Source: Hymenochaete sp. R1
Lineage: Eukaryota; Basidiomycota; Agaricomycetes; Hymenochaetales; Hymenochaetaceae
Reading direction: 5' to 3'
Assembly (NCBI GenBank): GCA_019400425.1
Contig: JAFREE010000002.1
Location: 124,001 to 188,000 of the forward strand
DNA: 64,000 nt
Below, piece after piece: positions 38,382 to 49,132 of the stretch. The notes below the pieces were generated by a model that saw only the letters and a program-made list of their open reading frames with translations, ran no database searches and was not told where the DNA came from. The number at the start of each line of letters is the position of its first letter. Position 1 is the first letter of the stretch. Both the position numbers and the translations under genes were made by a program.

Positions 38382-38687
38382 GAGTGGTGAAGCAAATTGA
38401 GAGTCTGTGTAAGTACAGTTTGATGAGGCAAGCGCACTGTAGAACTCACTTTGGCTTAATCTGAAAATGAACTTCAGGCCAGAATTTTGCTTTGCAGTTG
38501 CAAATTAGAGCATATTTTTCGTTAGGCGCAAACCAGCATCTAAGCTACAAGTGCACTTGCATCTGGTATTACTGGTACCTCCACATTGAAGACTCGTGAT
38601 CTCTGTGACTCTGAACAAATGATGTCAACCGTAGAAACGATGCACATACTATTCTAGGATAACGGCGTTATATGATTACATGGAGTG

Positions 38688-39016
38688 GCCCTTTATGCAA
38701 GACGTCTCGTAAAACGCATAGTATCGCAGGAACTTATCTTCAGTATTCGGATCTAACCTCTCCTTTCCGAGAGTTGTTTCAGAGGCTTCCTTCCCCACAA
38801 CTTTGTCTTGATGTGCGAAGTTAAAAAATGCCCCGAACCTCTCACCAGCACTCACTCCATTGTTCGGTAACTAGGACAGTAGAATTTCGAGGTCAGCCTT
38901 GGCCTTTTCCAGTCTTTCCTTACGTTCGATATCGGATGCTTCCGTTAGTTCAATTCAAGTTGTCTGACTGATGCGACGATTATCGCGTCGCGTGAGGGCC
39001 GCAAATTGCTGCAATG
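38688..39016 (-). pseudogene. Decayed C-terminal copy of the 37.5-kb gene
   Basis: The minus strand encodes a recognisable relative of the C-terminal half of the 37533-38381 protein. LQQFAALTRRDNRRISQ corresponds to the segment before the coiled coil, DIERKERLEKAKADLE to DIEHKLKKAKDDLE, LPNNGVSAGERFGAFFNF to LPNGGKTAADRFGYYFDF, and EDKFLRYYAFYETSC to EDKFVRYYEFYEEKC. It has at least one in-frame stop (TAG just before LPNNG) and another after RRISQTT, and lacks the N-terminal half. Confidence 0.72.
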
Positions 39017-39257
39017 GGTCAAGAGTAAAGCTAAAGCGGGGGAACGAAGTTCAGCGGGGTTTCATCTTCCTGTGCGATGCTCAGCGACGTGCTTTGGAGT
39101 TCTACTCAAGTTTGCGCCTGGCCGATCATGCATGCATCCCAGTAATAAGCTTTCGCTCACAGCAAGGCTCGCGCTATATAGAGACATCAATAGATTTTAT
39201 TCACTTCGCAGGGGGAAGATATTGCGTACGGCTCCGGGTGAAATGGGTTCCATACCT

Positions 39258-40018
39258 CTGCAATACTCATCAGCGCAACACTTCTCGTAGAAGTCGTAAT
39301 ACTGCAGAAATCTGCCCGTCGCGACGCTCGACGCCAGCTCCCTCTTTCCACCCGCTTTTGAGTATTCTCTGTCCTCATCCTCGTCCAGATGTAAAGTCAA
39401 AGAATCTTCCAGATCCGTCAGCCGCAGTCTTTCCCTCGTTCGGTAATTTGAGATAATAGATTTTCGAAGTCAGCCTTATTCTTACGCAGCTTCTCTACTT
39501 TGTCGCCCTTCGTAAGTTCGTAAGTCTGGATGGTGAGTTGGTTTGAATGCTGCTCCAGGGAGGCAGTGTCACAGCGGAGCTGGCCGGTGCGACTGATGAC
39601 ACAAGCGAGACGCACTTGTTCAAGAATATCGGTTAACCATTCTTTATACCTGTCATATTTGCTCGCCCGATGAACTTCTCATATCTTCCTCAATTTCTCC
39701 GTAGACTTCTCTATCACCTTGTATCCCCAATATCAGCGGACCTCGTCGATAAATGAAACGCGTTTCTTTGCAGAGGACCCGGAGAGGATTGTATTAACGT
39801 CAACTTCCCCCTTGGTTTTTGTCCAGGGAAGATCGAGTGGGTCGTCGCCGTCAGGGAATATCATCATGTTTAGCATGTCAAGTGCAACATAAGTGGCTGC
39901 GCTTCGGAGAATATCTTGCGATTATCTTTATCTTCCTAAAAGCCGTATTTATCGTCCTAGATTTTATACGAGGCGTTTAACAGATCGTGAAGCGGTCCAT
40001 CGATCAAATTTTCATTCA
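39258..40018 (-). pseudogene. Decayed near full-length copy of the 37.5-kb gene
   Basis: A third copy on the minus strand covering most of the protein. NENLIDGPLHDLLNASYK and KYGF-stop-EDKDNRKIF match NELIDGWEGLYNFWKDQGNR, with a TAG where the intact copy has Trp. After a frameshift, AATYVALDMLNMMIF and DPLDLPWTKTKG match AACVALAVLNVMAF and DPLNLPWKTRKG. Then LRCDTASLEQHSNQLTIQ, KVEKLRKNKADFENLLSQ and, after another frameshift, GRFLQYYDFYEKCCADEYC match the C-terminal half. Several disabling changes are visible, so it should not be functional. Confidence 0.75.
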
Positions 40019-40189
40019 GTAAAGATGTCGAGCATGATCGTTTGCTACGTATGTACTTACCCTGGGCCCTTACAGCGCCTTTTCTGGGTGTCAGGCTCGC
40101 GGGTCATGGTGGGTCATGGTTACTGTCGCAGTCTTGCAGACGATGGAAGTCCCAACCCTGCTGAGTGTTAGGCACATCACTGAACCATA

Positions 40190-40330
40190 AGTACGCATGG
40201 GGGAATATTAATGCGCGCCAACATGTCCATCGCATACGCTTAATAGTACGATGAAGCAAAGTGAAGGCGCGATGCTGGTCGATTGAAGAAGTTATATTCT
40301 CCTGTGGACTCCATGGGCGTAAACGGTGGG
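40190..40330 (-). pseudogene. Possible fourth fragment of the same tandem family
   Basis: A short minus-strand stretch reads EYNFFNRPASRLHFAS, a stop, then AYAMDMLARINIPP. This is weakly similar in order and spacing to the N-terminal LYNFWKDQGNRDRFPTAF...VALAVLNVM segment of the intact gene, and shares TATAACTTCT at DNA level. Too short and diverged to be sure. Confidence 0.3.
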
Positions 40331-40690
40331 ATGAAGTCCTTGCAGCAAGCACCTGTGTGAGATTTTGTCTATTGATCCCAAACGTGCAGGGTTACACCCA
40401 GCTGCGCCCGCCTGATTGTCTTGGACGATTCAGTCGAGAGAGTTTTATGAGATAAATATCGAAAGTTGAGAGCAGTACACTAAGAAAGCTGCCAGTGAAG
40501 GAGAGAGAGAAGCCTGGGCATCCATCTGCCTTTCTTGGAAAAGGTGATCGACGTTCTGCATTCATTCTCGAAATTCTGGTTGCCGTTCTGGCGACAACTT
40601 GAACATTCATCCGAGCACACCCTTCCACTCCGATATCTCAACCCATTAATTTCGCTCTCACAACACCTTGTAGTACTTATTTGAGACGCC
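40331..40690. other. Promoter region of BUD20
   Basis: No coding signal on either strand. Confidence 0.4.
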
Positions 40691-41260
40691 ATGGGTCGTT
40701 TACGCCGCTCAAGAGCACACCACGCCCGCAGAGATACTCACAGAGCTGCAAGAACCCGGGTGCGTGCCCAGTCTTACTTCATCTTTTGGGTTTAAATACC
40801 CATTTCGATTCATAGGTTCGAACGAAGGACCTCGACCAGATTCAGCTCATCGACTTGGACCCAAAGGTTGGCCTAATCAATCACTTCCTTTCCTGTCCTC
40901 GACTTGACTGAGTCTGCCTGTTTTATGGCCTTCTTCGCTCGCAAACGTAGAACCGTGCCGCTCTGGAGAGCCAGCCCCTTGATTACGAAAAGCCTGGCTT
41001 AGCCCAACATTACTGTGTAGAATGTGCGAAGTAAGTCGTTTGGTTCTAGTCACTATAAAATAGATTGCTTAAGTCTTGGGCGTCTAAATAGGTATTTCGA
41101 GACCGATGTCGCACTGAAGACTCACTGGAATAGCAAAGTACACAAACGCCGATGCAGGTATCTACGAGAGCCAGCGTACACTATTGAGGAATCCGAGAGA
41201 GCCGCAGGTCTTGGAAAGGAGGGGAAAAGGCCTGAAGGGACGGCTATGAATGTTGGGTGA
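40691..41260 (+). CDS. BUD20: C2H2 zinc-finger pre-60S export factor (Bud20/ZNF593)
   Basis: Shuttling factor that accompanies pre-60S ribosomal subunits out of the nucleus. Four exons (40691-40759, 40816-40866, 40951-41030, 41092-41260) give 122 residues. The start is the typical basic MGRLRRSRAHHARRDTHRAA. The DLDQIQLIDLDPK segment follows, then one C2H2 finger of the U1-like type: CVECAKYFETDVALKTHW with the second His in NSKVHKRR. The C-terminal helix is LREPAYTIEESERAAGLG. Length and order match the family, including the long loop of the Bud20 zinc finger. The gene lies about 4.7 kb from RSA4, another 60S factor, but I infer no linkage from that. Confidence 0.95.
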
Positions 41261-41554
41261 TCTTGTAGTACCATGAAACTCGGTTGAAGGCCACTTTGTA
41301 ACGGTTTTTTGAAGTACGTTCATATTGATATTTTATTCTTGAGTATATTTATCAACAAGTTTAAATTTGTCAGTGATTTAGACTTCTTATATTGTCACGA
41401 CGATGAGCACTAAAGCTGCCCTCTGGCTCCGTAAGAGGTTCAACGACACAAGAATGGCATTGTGAACTTGTATTGGGCCAAAAAAACCCATGGGTAATGA
41501 TGAGGGAAAGGGGCGATAGCAGAGGATACGCGATATAGCAGGCAATATGCAGTA

Positions 41555-42172
41555 TCAGAAGAAGGAGCCTTCCGGTGGCTGAGGTAGCTTTCTGTTGTCG
41601 TAGCTGGCCATTTCTCTGTTACGTTCATGAGTATTTGTAAATGCTGGTTATTGAGCATTCAACCGTAAGAAAATGAAACGACATACTTTCGAATCTCGAC
41701 GAGGACAGTCTCGATACTCTTGACCCGATTCCAATCACGCAAGACAGAAAGTTCGGCAGCGTTGACCTCTCCGCTCGCCTGGTTGACAAAGGGCAAGTTT
41801 ACTCGAGAAAGAAAGCGTACAACGGGCGGCTTGTCTGGATAGTCTTCTCCACATACGATCTTGAGACTGTAGATACGATTCTCGTGTACGGTCTGAATGG
41901 TTGTATGCACAGTAAGATCCGTCAGGAATCGTCAGAGGCCGATAGCAAAGGAATAACATACACGTCCTGGACCAATGATCGTCCCAGTCCAGTTGCTCAT
42001 AAGTATGTCGTCGCCGTCTTCAAGGCCATAGGAGCATGAGCCATCGCCGATACCCTTCTCGCCCTTTTCGAGCTCCTCGAGGAGCCGAAAATTCCTTGGA
42101 ACTACGCAGATACAAATATTAAATCATCTGATAACAGTGCATCAGTAACGTTTTTTGCTTGCCTTTGGCCAT
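41555..42172 (-). CDS. MMS2: Ubiquitin-conjugating enzyme E2 variant (Mms2/UBE2V)
   Basis: Catalytically inactive E2 variant that pairs with Ubc13 to build K63-linked ubiquitin chains, for example on PCNA in error-free DNA damage tolerance. Four exons (42163-42172, 41962-42101, 41687-41892, 41555-41615) give 138 residues. The sequence reads [88 protein letters not shown] and a C-terminal [10 protein letters not shown]. There is no catalytic Cys at the E2 position, as expected of a UEV. Exon 1 is 10 nt and its donor is GC (AAAG|GCAAGC); only this junction gives the family's MAKVPRNF start in phase. It is divergent from HSE1 with 221 bp between start codons. Confidence 0.95.
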
Positions 42173-42393
42173 GTAGAAGTGGATGTATGCGGAAGGAAGT
42201 AGGAAACAGGCTAGGGTTACTTGAGCTTGAGAGACTCAGAGAGGCGCTCTGATCGATCGTCGTCGCGAGCAGGTTTGGACTCACCGCCCCGACTGACTTC
42301 ACTCCTTACTCTCACCGTCCCCTACGGCTTCTCCTCCTCCCCTCCACTTCCCCCCTTCTAGACACAGTATTTATCGCCCACAGGGACTCAGAA
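42173..42393. promoter_or_regulatory. Bidirectional MMS2-HSE1 promoter
   Basis: 221 bp separate the two start codons. The HSE1 side has a C/T-rich tract (about 42310-42361) of the kind common before fungal start sites. No clear TATA box. Confidence 0.5.
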
Positions 42394-45300
42394 ATGTTCA
42401 AGGCAGGACAGCCTAATCCCTACGATGAAGCCGTCGGTGCGTAGTTTGCCCAACGGACTCGCTGACGCCATATATTCTTCTCACATGTTTGTCTCCCTCG
42501 CCCTAGTGCAAACAACCGACGAGAACCTCACGGGCGAGAACTGGGAGCTTATAATGGTCTTGTGTGACAAAGTGCTCGACGAGGGCGAGAAAGGGTATAT
42601 GTTTCTCTAATTCATGGGGCGCCAAAGTGTTTCGTCGGCTTGCGTCGTACTCACCTAAGATTCCGCAGCGCTCGTAACGTCATTGCTGCCATTCTCAAAC
42701 GGCTTGCGCACCGCAATCCTAACGTACAGCTCTATGCACTATCGGTCACAGAGGCACTGTCAAAGAACTGTGGAATAGAAATGCACCGGGAAATTGCATC
42801 ACGTTCCTTCACTCAGGGACTGGAGCGACTGGTTACCGATCGAGTGCGTCAACTATTCAATACAAGCTGATATATCGAACTCAAAATCTACCCAGACAAG
42901 CCATGACAAAGTGAAGAAGAGGGCATTGGAGCTCGTGCATTTGTGGACGGTCGATTTTGAGAAAGACCCGACACTGGGGATCATGGAGGAGTGTTATGAA
43001 AATCTCAGATCAAAAGGTTGTTTGATTTATGACAATACCCCACTTAGTCTGACAATTTACCACTAGGATACAAGTTCGAGCAACCGAGGGAGTCTCCGCC
43101 GCCTCAAGTGGACGATGAAGCCCGCCGCCGCGAGGAAGAAGAGCTCCAGCGTGTTCTGGAAATGTCCATGCACGACAGAGGCGGAAGGGCTGCTTGGGAA
43201 TCTTACAATAGCGGGTCTCAAAATCAAGCAGAATCAAGCCATGCTTCAGCATCCTCAAGTTCAGTAGCTCCTGCAGGTCCAAGCAATGCTACTTCGACTT
43301 CCGCATATAGCGGCTCCAGCTTCCCGGGAGGCTATTCAGCTGCTCCTACGTCTGCACGGTCGCCCACGCCAAAGACTCAGTCATATCCGTCTCCGGCGCC
43401 GACCGCGAACGGTCCGACTTACGCTTCTTCTTCTCCAGTCTTAAACAACAACTCATCCCAAAATTCGCTGCCGCTCACCTCTGTATCCCGTGTACGAGCT
43501 CTTCATACATTCGAAGGATCAGAACAGGGCGAGCTTTCATTTGAGAGAGGTGATGTTATCAAGGTGGTTGATCGAAACTATAAGGACTGGTGGAGAGGAC
43601 AATTGAAGGGGCGGACAGGAATTTTCCCCGTCAATTACGTTGTAAGCGACGAGCGCTTTCTTGACCCTGATGTATAATTTCGCATTGACGTGTCCTGTAT
43701 CTTGGTTGGCAGGAACTCTTGCCAGACCCAACATCAGAAGAGATTGCGAAGGAGGCAGAACAGGAGGCGACCGTCTTTGCGCAGGCCGCGGATATCGATA
43801 AGCTGCTTAGCCTGCTCCGAGGATTAGATCCAGAAAGGGACAGTCTTGCGGACAATGAAGAAATTCAGGTAAGGAAGTCAGATACAGTAATCGGCATTAC
43901 TTGTATTTAACTGTGTTTGTACAGGAATTGTATCGTCAAAGCATGAGCTTACGACCAAAGATCGTCAAATTGATCGATAAGTACAGCCAGAAGAAAGGTA
44001 TGAATTTGGACCTTGAGACACTATGATGAGCGTCTAACATTCTAATGCAAAAAGCCGAACTTGTTTCAATGAATGAGAGTTTTGTCAAGGCACGGACGAT
44101 GTTTGACCGAATGATGGAAGAGAGCCTTGCGCGTCATTCCGGCTGTGAGTGATTAATGTGATTTTGACGAGGCAAACGAAGCGAACTAAAATCCCATCGT
44201 CATAGTATACGACTCGCGACCACCATACAGTGCACATGACTATCGAGCCTCATCCTACGGCCCTGGCTACGAGCAACCGTATGCTGGTTTTCCGCAGCCT
44301 ACACCAGGATATGTAGCGAGCTCTTCTACTCCGGGCCCTCAGCCATATGCAGCGCAAGGATACACGGCACAGCAATCGCAGCCTCACTTCCAGTCGCCAT
44401 ATTCATCTCCGCAGCCTGCTGGTCCGTATACTCCGACTCAACCAATATCTGATCCAAACGTCGCCTACAACAACTATGGTCAGACTCAACATAATGTGGC
44501 AAGTCCGGGACAGATTACATCTCAGGCCTATATACAACAGCAACCCACTCGACCACTTTCGGTTGTACACGCACAGCCTCAGTCTGTGCAGGAGAATGTG
44601 CAACTGCAATCGCAGCTGCAGCCTCAAATTCAACCATTGACGGCCCAAATCCCCCAACAAGGCCAGGAACCTCCCAAGCGCCAGATCACTGAAGGGCCTC
44701 CGTATGCTTTTGACCCGAACGCAATCTACCCCGACGCCAACGCTCAAGCGTGGGCTCAGTACTACGCTGACGGTGGCTCTGACCCTACTGGATCTGTCTA
44801 CTTTATTTCAGTCCCTGGAATTAAGGAGGCAGCAGGTCCGGCGGGCCCACCGTTCAAGACGGCGCCACAACAGCTTAGCGAGAAGCGGGCGCTGGAACAG
44901 CAGATGCAACAGGCGCAGGCTCAATCCCCGAGTGACGAGCCGGTACCATTCTATCAGGCTCAGGATCCCATTCAATCTCGGTCCCTGCCTCAGTCACAGC
45001 CGCAGCCGGCGCAACCGACATATGTGCAGCAAGCCTCGTATCCCCAGACACAGGTAGGCAACGGGAGTGCCGTGTCACTCGGCTCAGGGAATGTGCGTCC
45101 GGGCTCAGGCTCTCCGACCACACAACGTATGGCAAGTGGACCCACAGGCTTAGGCCAACCCCAGCAGTCGCCTTCGCAGCCTCAATCACAACAATTCGCT
45201 TCACAACAACAATCCCAAGCAAACGCTCCCAACTCGCCAACGCACTCCTTGAGCGGAAGCACTGGCGGCGGCAGCAGCGTGCCTTACTACTCCGCGCAAC

Positions 45301-45581
45301 CTCAAACCCAGCCAATCCAATCGATTGCTCAACCAAGCTCTCCAGGCGGGTCCATCAGATCCTTGCATAACCCTCACCAACCACTCCAGCAACAGCAAGA
45401 GCCATACCCACCGAATCCGTATCCCCAGCCAAATCACGGGTACGGTCAGCAGTTCGCACAGATGCAGACGCAGTTTGCTGGGATGGACGTTGGGTCTGGT
45501 CCGGGTGCAGGCCCGACTGAAGGACATGCACAGCAGCAGCAACATGGAACTGCTGTGCCTGCGGCTCAGATGGCTTTATAA
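42394..45581 (+). CDS. HSE1: ESCRT-0 subunit Hse1 (STAM homologue)
   Basis: Endosomal sorting factor that, with Vps27, captures ubiquitinated cargo for multivesicular bodies. Nine exons (42394-42436, 42507-42594, 42669-42843, 42896-43016, 43067-43641, 43713-43868, 43925-43997, 44055-44144, 44206-45581) give 898 residues. Domains in order: VHS ([20 protein letters not shown] through [14 protein letters not shown], residues 1-142), a ubiquitin-interacting motif ([15 protein letters not shown], about 157-180), a Ser-rich linker, SH3 ([20 protein letters not shown] through [11 protein letters not shown], about 283-336), a helical GAT-like region ([40 protein letters not shown]) and a 430-residue Gln/Pro/Ser-rich tail that is longer than in yeast. 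The tail encodes many Gln runs from CAG/CAA codons. Confidence 0.95.
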
Positions 45582-46316
45582 ATACGTGCATAACAGAGCC
45601 GGTGGGGCGGCGAGTTGGGATTCGGTCGAGGGGCGAAGGTCGGGTTTGTTGTTGGAGTTCGGAAACCAAAGCATCATCCTCGCCTTTTTAGTGACGGCCG
45701 AAGGGAGGATGAGAAGAAGAGAAGGGTGAAAGTGGTCTGTGGAAAGCTGAGAGTCGAGGGGGGAGGAAAGGTTTGTAATAACGAAGACTATGACTATCTA
45801 CAGCCTGCGTGCCTTTTAATTATGCTCCCTTTTCACGTGTATACATCGTTATGATCGATTACGAGTGCGATTCGTGTCGTATATACCTTGTTTGTCTTTG
45901 AATCGAATTTCCGAATGTGCACTCGTCCCGTTATCCCAGCGACTAAGACGCGCATGCTCTAAGAGAGTAAACTTTTTATTGTGATTGATTTTTTGAGTCA
46001 AAAATGGGTAACAATCGGGGAAGTGAAAGATATCGGTGCCATTTCTACGAGGAAAGGTGAGGAAATGAATGGTAAACCAAGATACGATGGAAATGGATTC
46101 GATGCTGTGAGGGGGTTCACATGTACGCGTTGTGAGGACGAAGATGCGAGTTCTTATTTCAACATCTTGTATAGAAGTTGTCGAGAAAGGAGAAAAACCG
46201 ATCAAAGAAAGGAGCCAAACAAGGAAAGGAGTCGCTGGGGAGAAATAAACCTTTGCAAAGGAGATACGAGAGTGAAAAAAGCAGTCCGTCAAAAAAATCA
46301 AGTTACAACCATCCCC
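45582..46316. other. Convergent 3' regions of HSE1 and IST2
   Basis: No coding signal. The two genes end facing each other about 730 bp apart. Confidence 0.45.
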
Positions 46317-49132
46317 TCACGCATCCTTCACATTCTTCCTGATTTCATCCAACCCCTCGTCCCTCGTCCAGAACCCCGTCGCATCACCCAATTCTTCATC
46401 CTTCCCAACTCTTGAGCCAAGACCCTTCCCAACCTCCCCTGACCCATCCATCCTCGTCGCAAGTCCCTTCACATCCCCTTCCACATCTCCCACCCCCAAA
46501 CTCCTCAAAAACCACCGCTTCACGGCCGCCTCCCCACTCTCCACCACCCGCGCCTCTTCCCCACCCCTCCACATCGCGCGCTCCAGCACGTGCCGCATCA
46601 GAGTGCGCGCGAGGGAGTACAAATGCGAAGCGCCGAGGGCGACGAGGAGGGCGGGAAGGAGAAGGGAGACGTGGGAGGTGTGTGGGTTTATGTGGAATGT
46701 TTGATTTGGGGATGAGGTGGAGGAGAATGGAGAGGTGAGGTCAATGGCGGAGCCGTCGGGGACGGTGGTGGAATCTGGGGAAGAGAAATGGTCGGGACGG
46801 AAGAGGTAGACGAGGGCTGCATTTGTGAGTGCTGCAAGCCAAGCTAGAAAGCTCTGAGGAAAAGAAAATGCGCAGTATTAGTGATATTTCCGTGAGCGTG
46901 CATGGCAAAAGGAATATGGGAAGACGGACCAGAGTATCCAGCCACGGTCCGATCGTGTCTGTTCGGAAGGGGAGAGGACGTCTACAGTGCGTTGCGATCT
47001 TGAAGGCATCGCTACGGAGTTCAAGCCAATTGTTTAGGAGCGCCATCACTGAATGAACACAACGCTTTCCGTCAACAACGATTCGAGAATCGCATCAATT
47101 TTTTTTAAAAAAAATACTTACCCGGTGCAAGAGGCCAAATCGTGCTCCAAAGCGCGACATAGCCAAACTGTGTCGCCATCTCACTATAATCCGCAAAGAG
47201 CGTGTACTCTGGCAGGCTAGCTTCATGCCGGACGGTTGCAAGGAATTCCCTTTCCTCTCGATCGCCCTTCTCTTCATCTTCAAACATCACACGTTTCCCA
47301 GCCGATCCTTTCTTCTCCGATGGTCCCGCTTGTTCAGCTTTCGAGCCACTCGAACCAGACACGGAGCTCGCGTTCCCAAACTTCGACGCCCCAGCACCAG
47401 CCTTCTGACCAGATCTAATACTCTCGATCTTCCGCATGATAAAAGGTAGCCCCACTTCATTGAACGTGCCAATAGCCTGCTGTGTTACTGTATACGCGAA
47501 CATCTGATTCTGCAGACGCGCCGGATCCGTCTTTGCATGGCTCGCCCAGATGTTGAATGTGCTATCGCTCGCATCTGCCAATTTCTCACCTGCGTCCGAG
47601 GTCCCGTTGATGAAGTCTGCGGCGCGCGTCGCATGCTCGCTGACAGCTGCGCTTGTCGCGAAGAGGGTCTTGGAGACGTAGTCCATCAGTTGCTCGCCAA
47701 AAGGCATGTACACGAATGCGGAGAGGGCGAGGCCTAGATATGCGACGATTGCGGAGAGTGCAAACGTTTTGATTGTTAGCGATGCTTCGTAGGTAGACTG
47801 GTGAGCGTGGTTCTCCCACTCCGTCAGGCGGATAGCATATTTACGATATAAGGCAAGGAGCTGAGGTACGAATGCGAGGAACAACAACGTAGGACTGAAT
47901 CCCTGAAATTCATGAATCAGGTTAATAAGAATATAATGCAGTATGAATCCCAATGGACTCACGATAATCATATGCCCAGGTCCCGCATACAACGCGGTCA
48001 CGAAAGCCTCAAACAGGAAGATGCCCGTGAGGAGAGCAGCCAAGATGCCCGCAAAGAAGAGAATGACGGGCAAACTCGAGAATATGCGTAAATCACGTTT
48101 CCACCACGCGAATTTGGTTCCCTGGTTGTCACCAAACCGATACTGGGCACGCCTTCGCTCGACCCGGAAGGAACCTCGGCAGCCCCACCGCACGGACAGC
48201 GCGCGTTCGCGTATGCGCCAGAACTCAACGAAAGTGATGGACCAAAGGACGAGGAGGGAGGAGTAGATGGCGGAGTAGGGCATCCGAAGGAAGAAGAAAC
48301 CGATGCCTAGCGCGGCTATGTAGACCAAAGACTGAGTATACGAAGAAAGGAAAGCGAAATATAGCGCGACTGATTCGCCGAACTACGGATTCAAGCATCA
48401 GTCCTTAGCACTGCGCCGACGTCACCAAGCAAACGTCATATTCGTACCTGTTCCCGAATCTTATCGAGCTCGCCTCGCCCGATCCCGAACCCAACCTGTC
48501 TCCGCGTCCAGCTGCGCATCCACAGGTCATTAAACTCCCGATCATGTAACGCAAGCACGCTCTCCACACGAGGCCAGTCGGCACTCCCTGGGACAATGCC
48601 TAGCCCACCATCGTGGTCTGTCGATGTGATGAACTCGTATACGATTCGAAGACGGTCTGCGGGTGCAAGCGTGGATGGGTCTGCAATGTCACTTGAAGGC
48701 GTTTCGCCGTCTTGAGTGAGGACTTGGGAGGCGGGGAGGCCGCGTAGGAAGTCAGTGTACCTACCCATAAGAATCGGACAGAAAAGGAATAGTGTCAGTG
48801 ATATGAACCGAATAGCTCGATACCATCTCAAAGGCATCCAACAAACGAAAACTCGCAACGTACCTCTCCCGTTTCACAAGCCTCGTAAGTTTCTCAGCTG
48901 GCGTCCAGATAAACACAAGCACCTGTCCGTTCTTATGCCCTCTTTTCCCACTTGCGCGCAGCCCTGCTCTTCTTAGAATCGCAAGCAGCCGAACGTACTC
49001 CGCCTCAGCTGCCGCGGCCTCCTTTCTCGATTCTTCTTTCGAAGTCCCGTGGGACTTGGATCCTGCTGGTAATGCTGATCGGAAGACGAGGAGAAGGTCG
49101 ACTTTAGGGACGTTCGCCTGTGAAGGCGTCAT
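46317..49132 (-). CDS. IST2: Anoctamin/TMEM16 family membrane protein (Ist2 type)
   Basis: Multi-pass membrane protein of the TMEM16/anoctamin family; yeast Ist2 tethers the ER to the plasma membrane, and fungal TMEM16s can be lipid scramblases. Six exons (48864-49132, 48448-48760, 47963-48382, 47122-47902, 46930-47048, 46317-46853) give 812 residues. The soluble N-terminal domain runs from MTPSQANVPKVDLLLVF to IREQ. Then FGESVALYFAFLSSYTQSLV and VYIAALGIGFFFL begin the membrane part, followed by the family signature VLWSITFVEFWRIRERALSVRWG, later helices (LPVILFFAGILAALLTGIFLF, GFSPTLLFLAFVPQLLALYRKY) and QFGYVALWSTIWPLAPV...NNWLELRSDAFK. The C-terminus is cytosolic and charged. The long basic ER-PM tether tail of yeast Ist2 is not evident. 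Confidence 0.93.
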
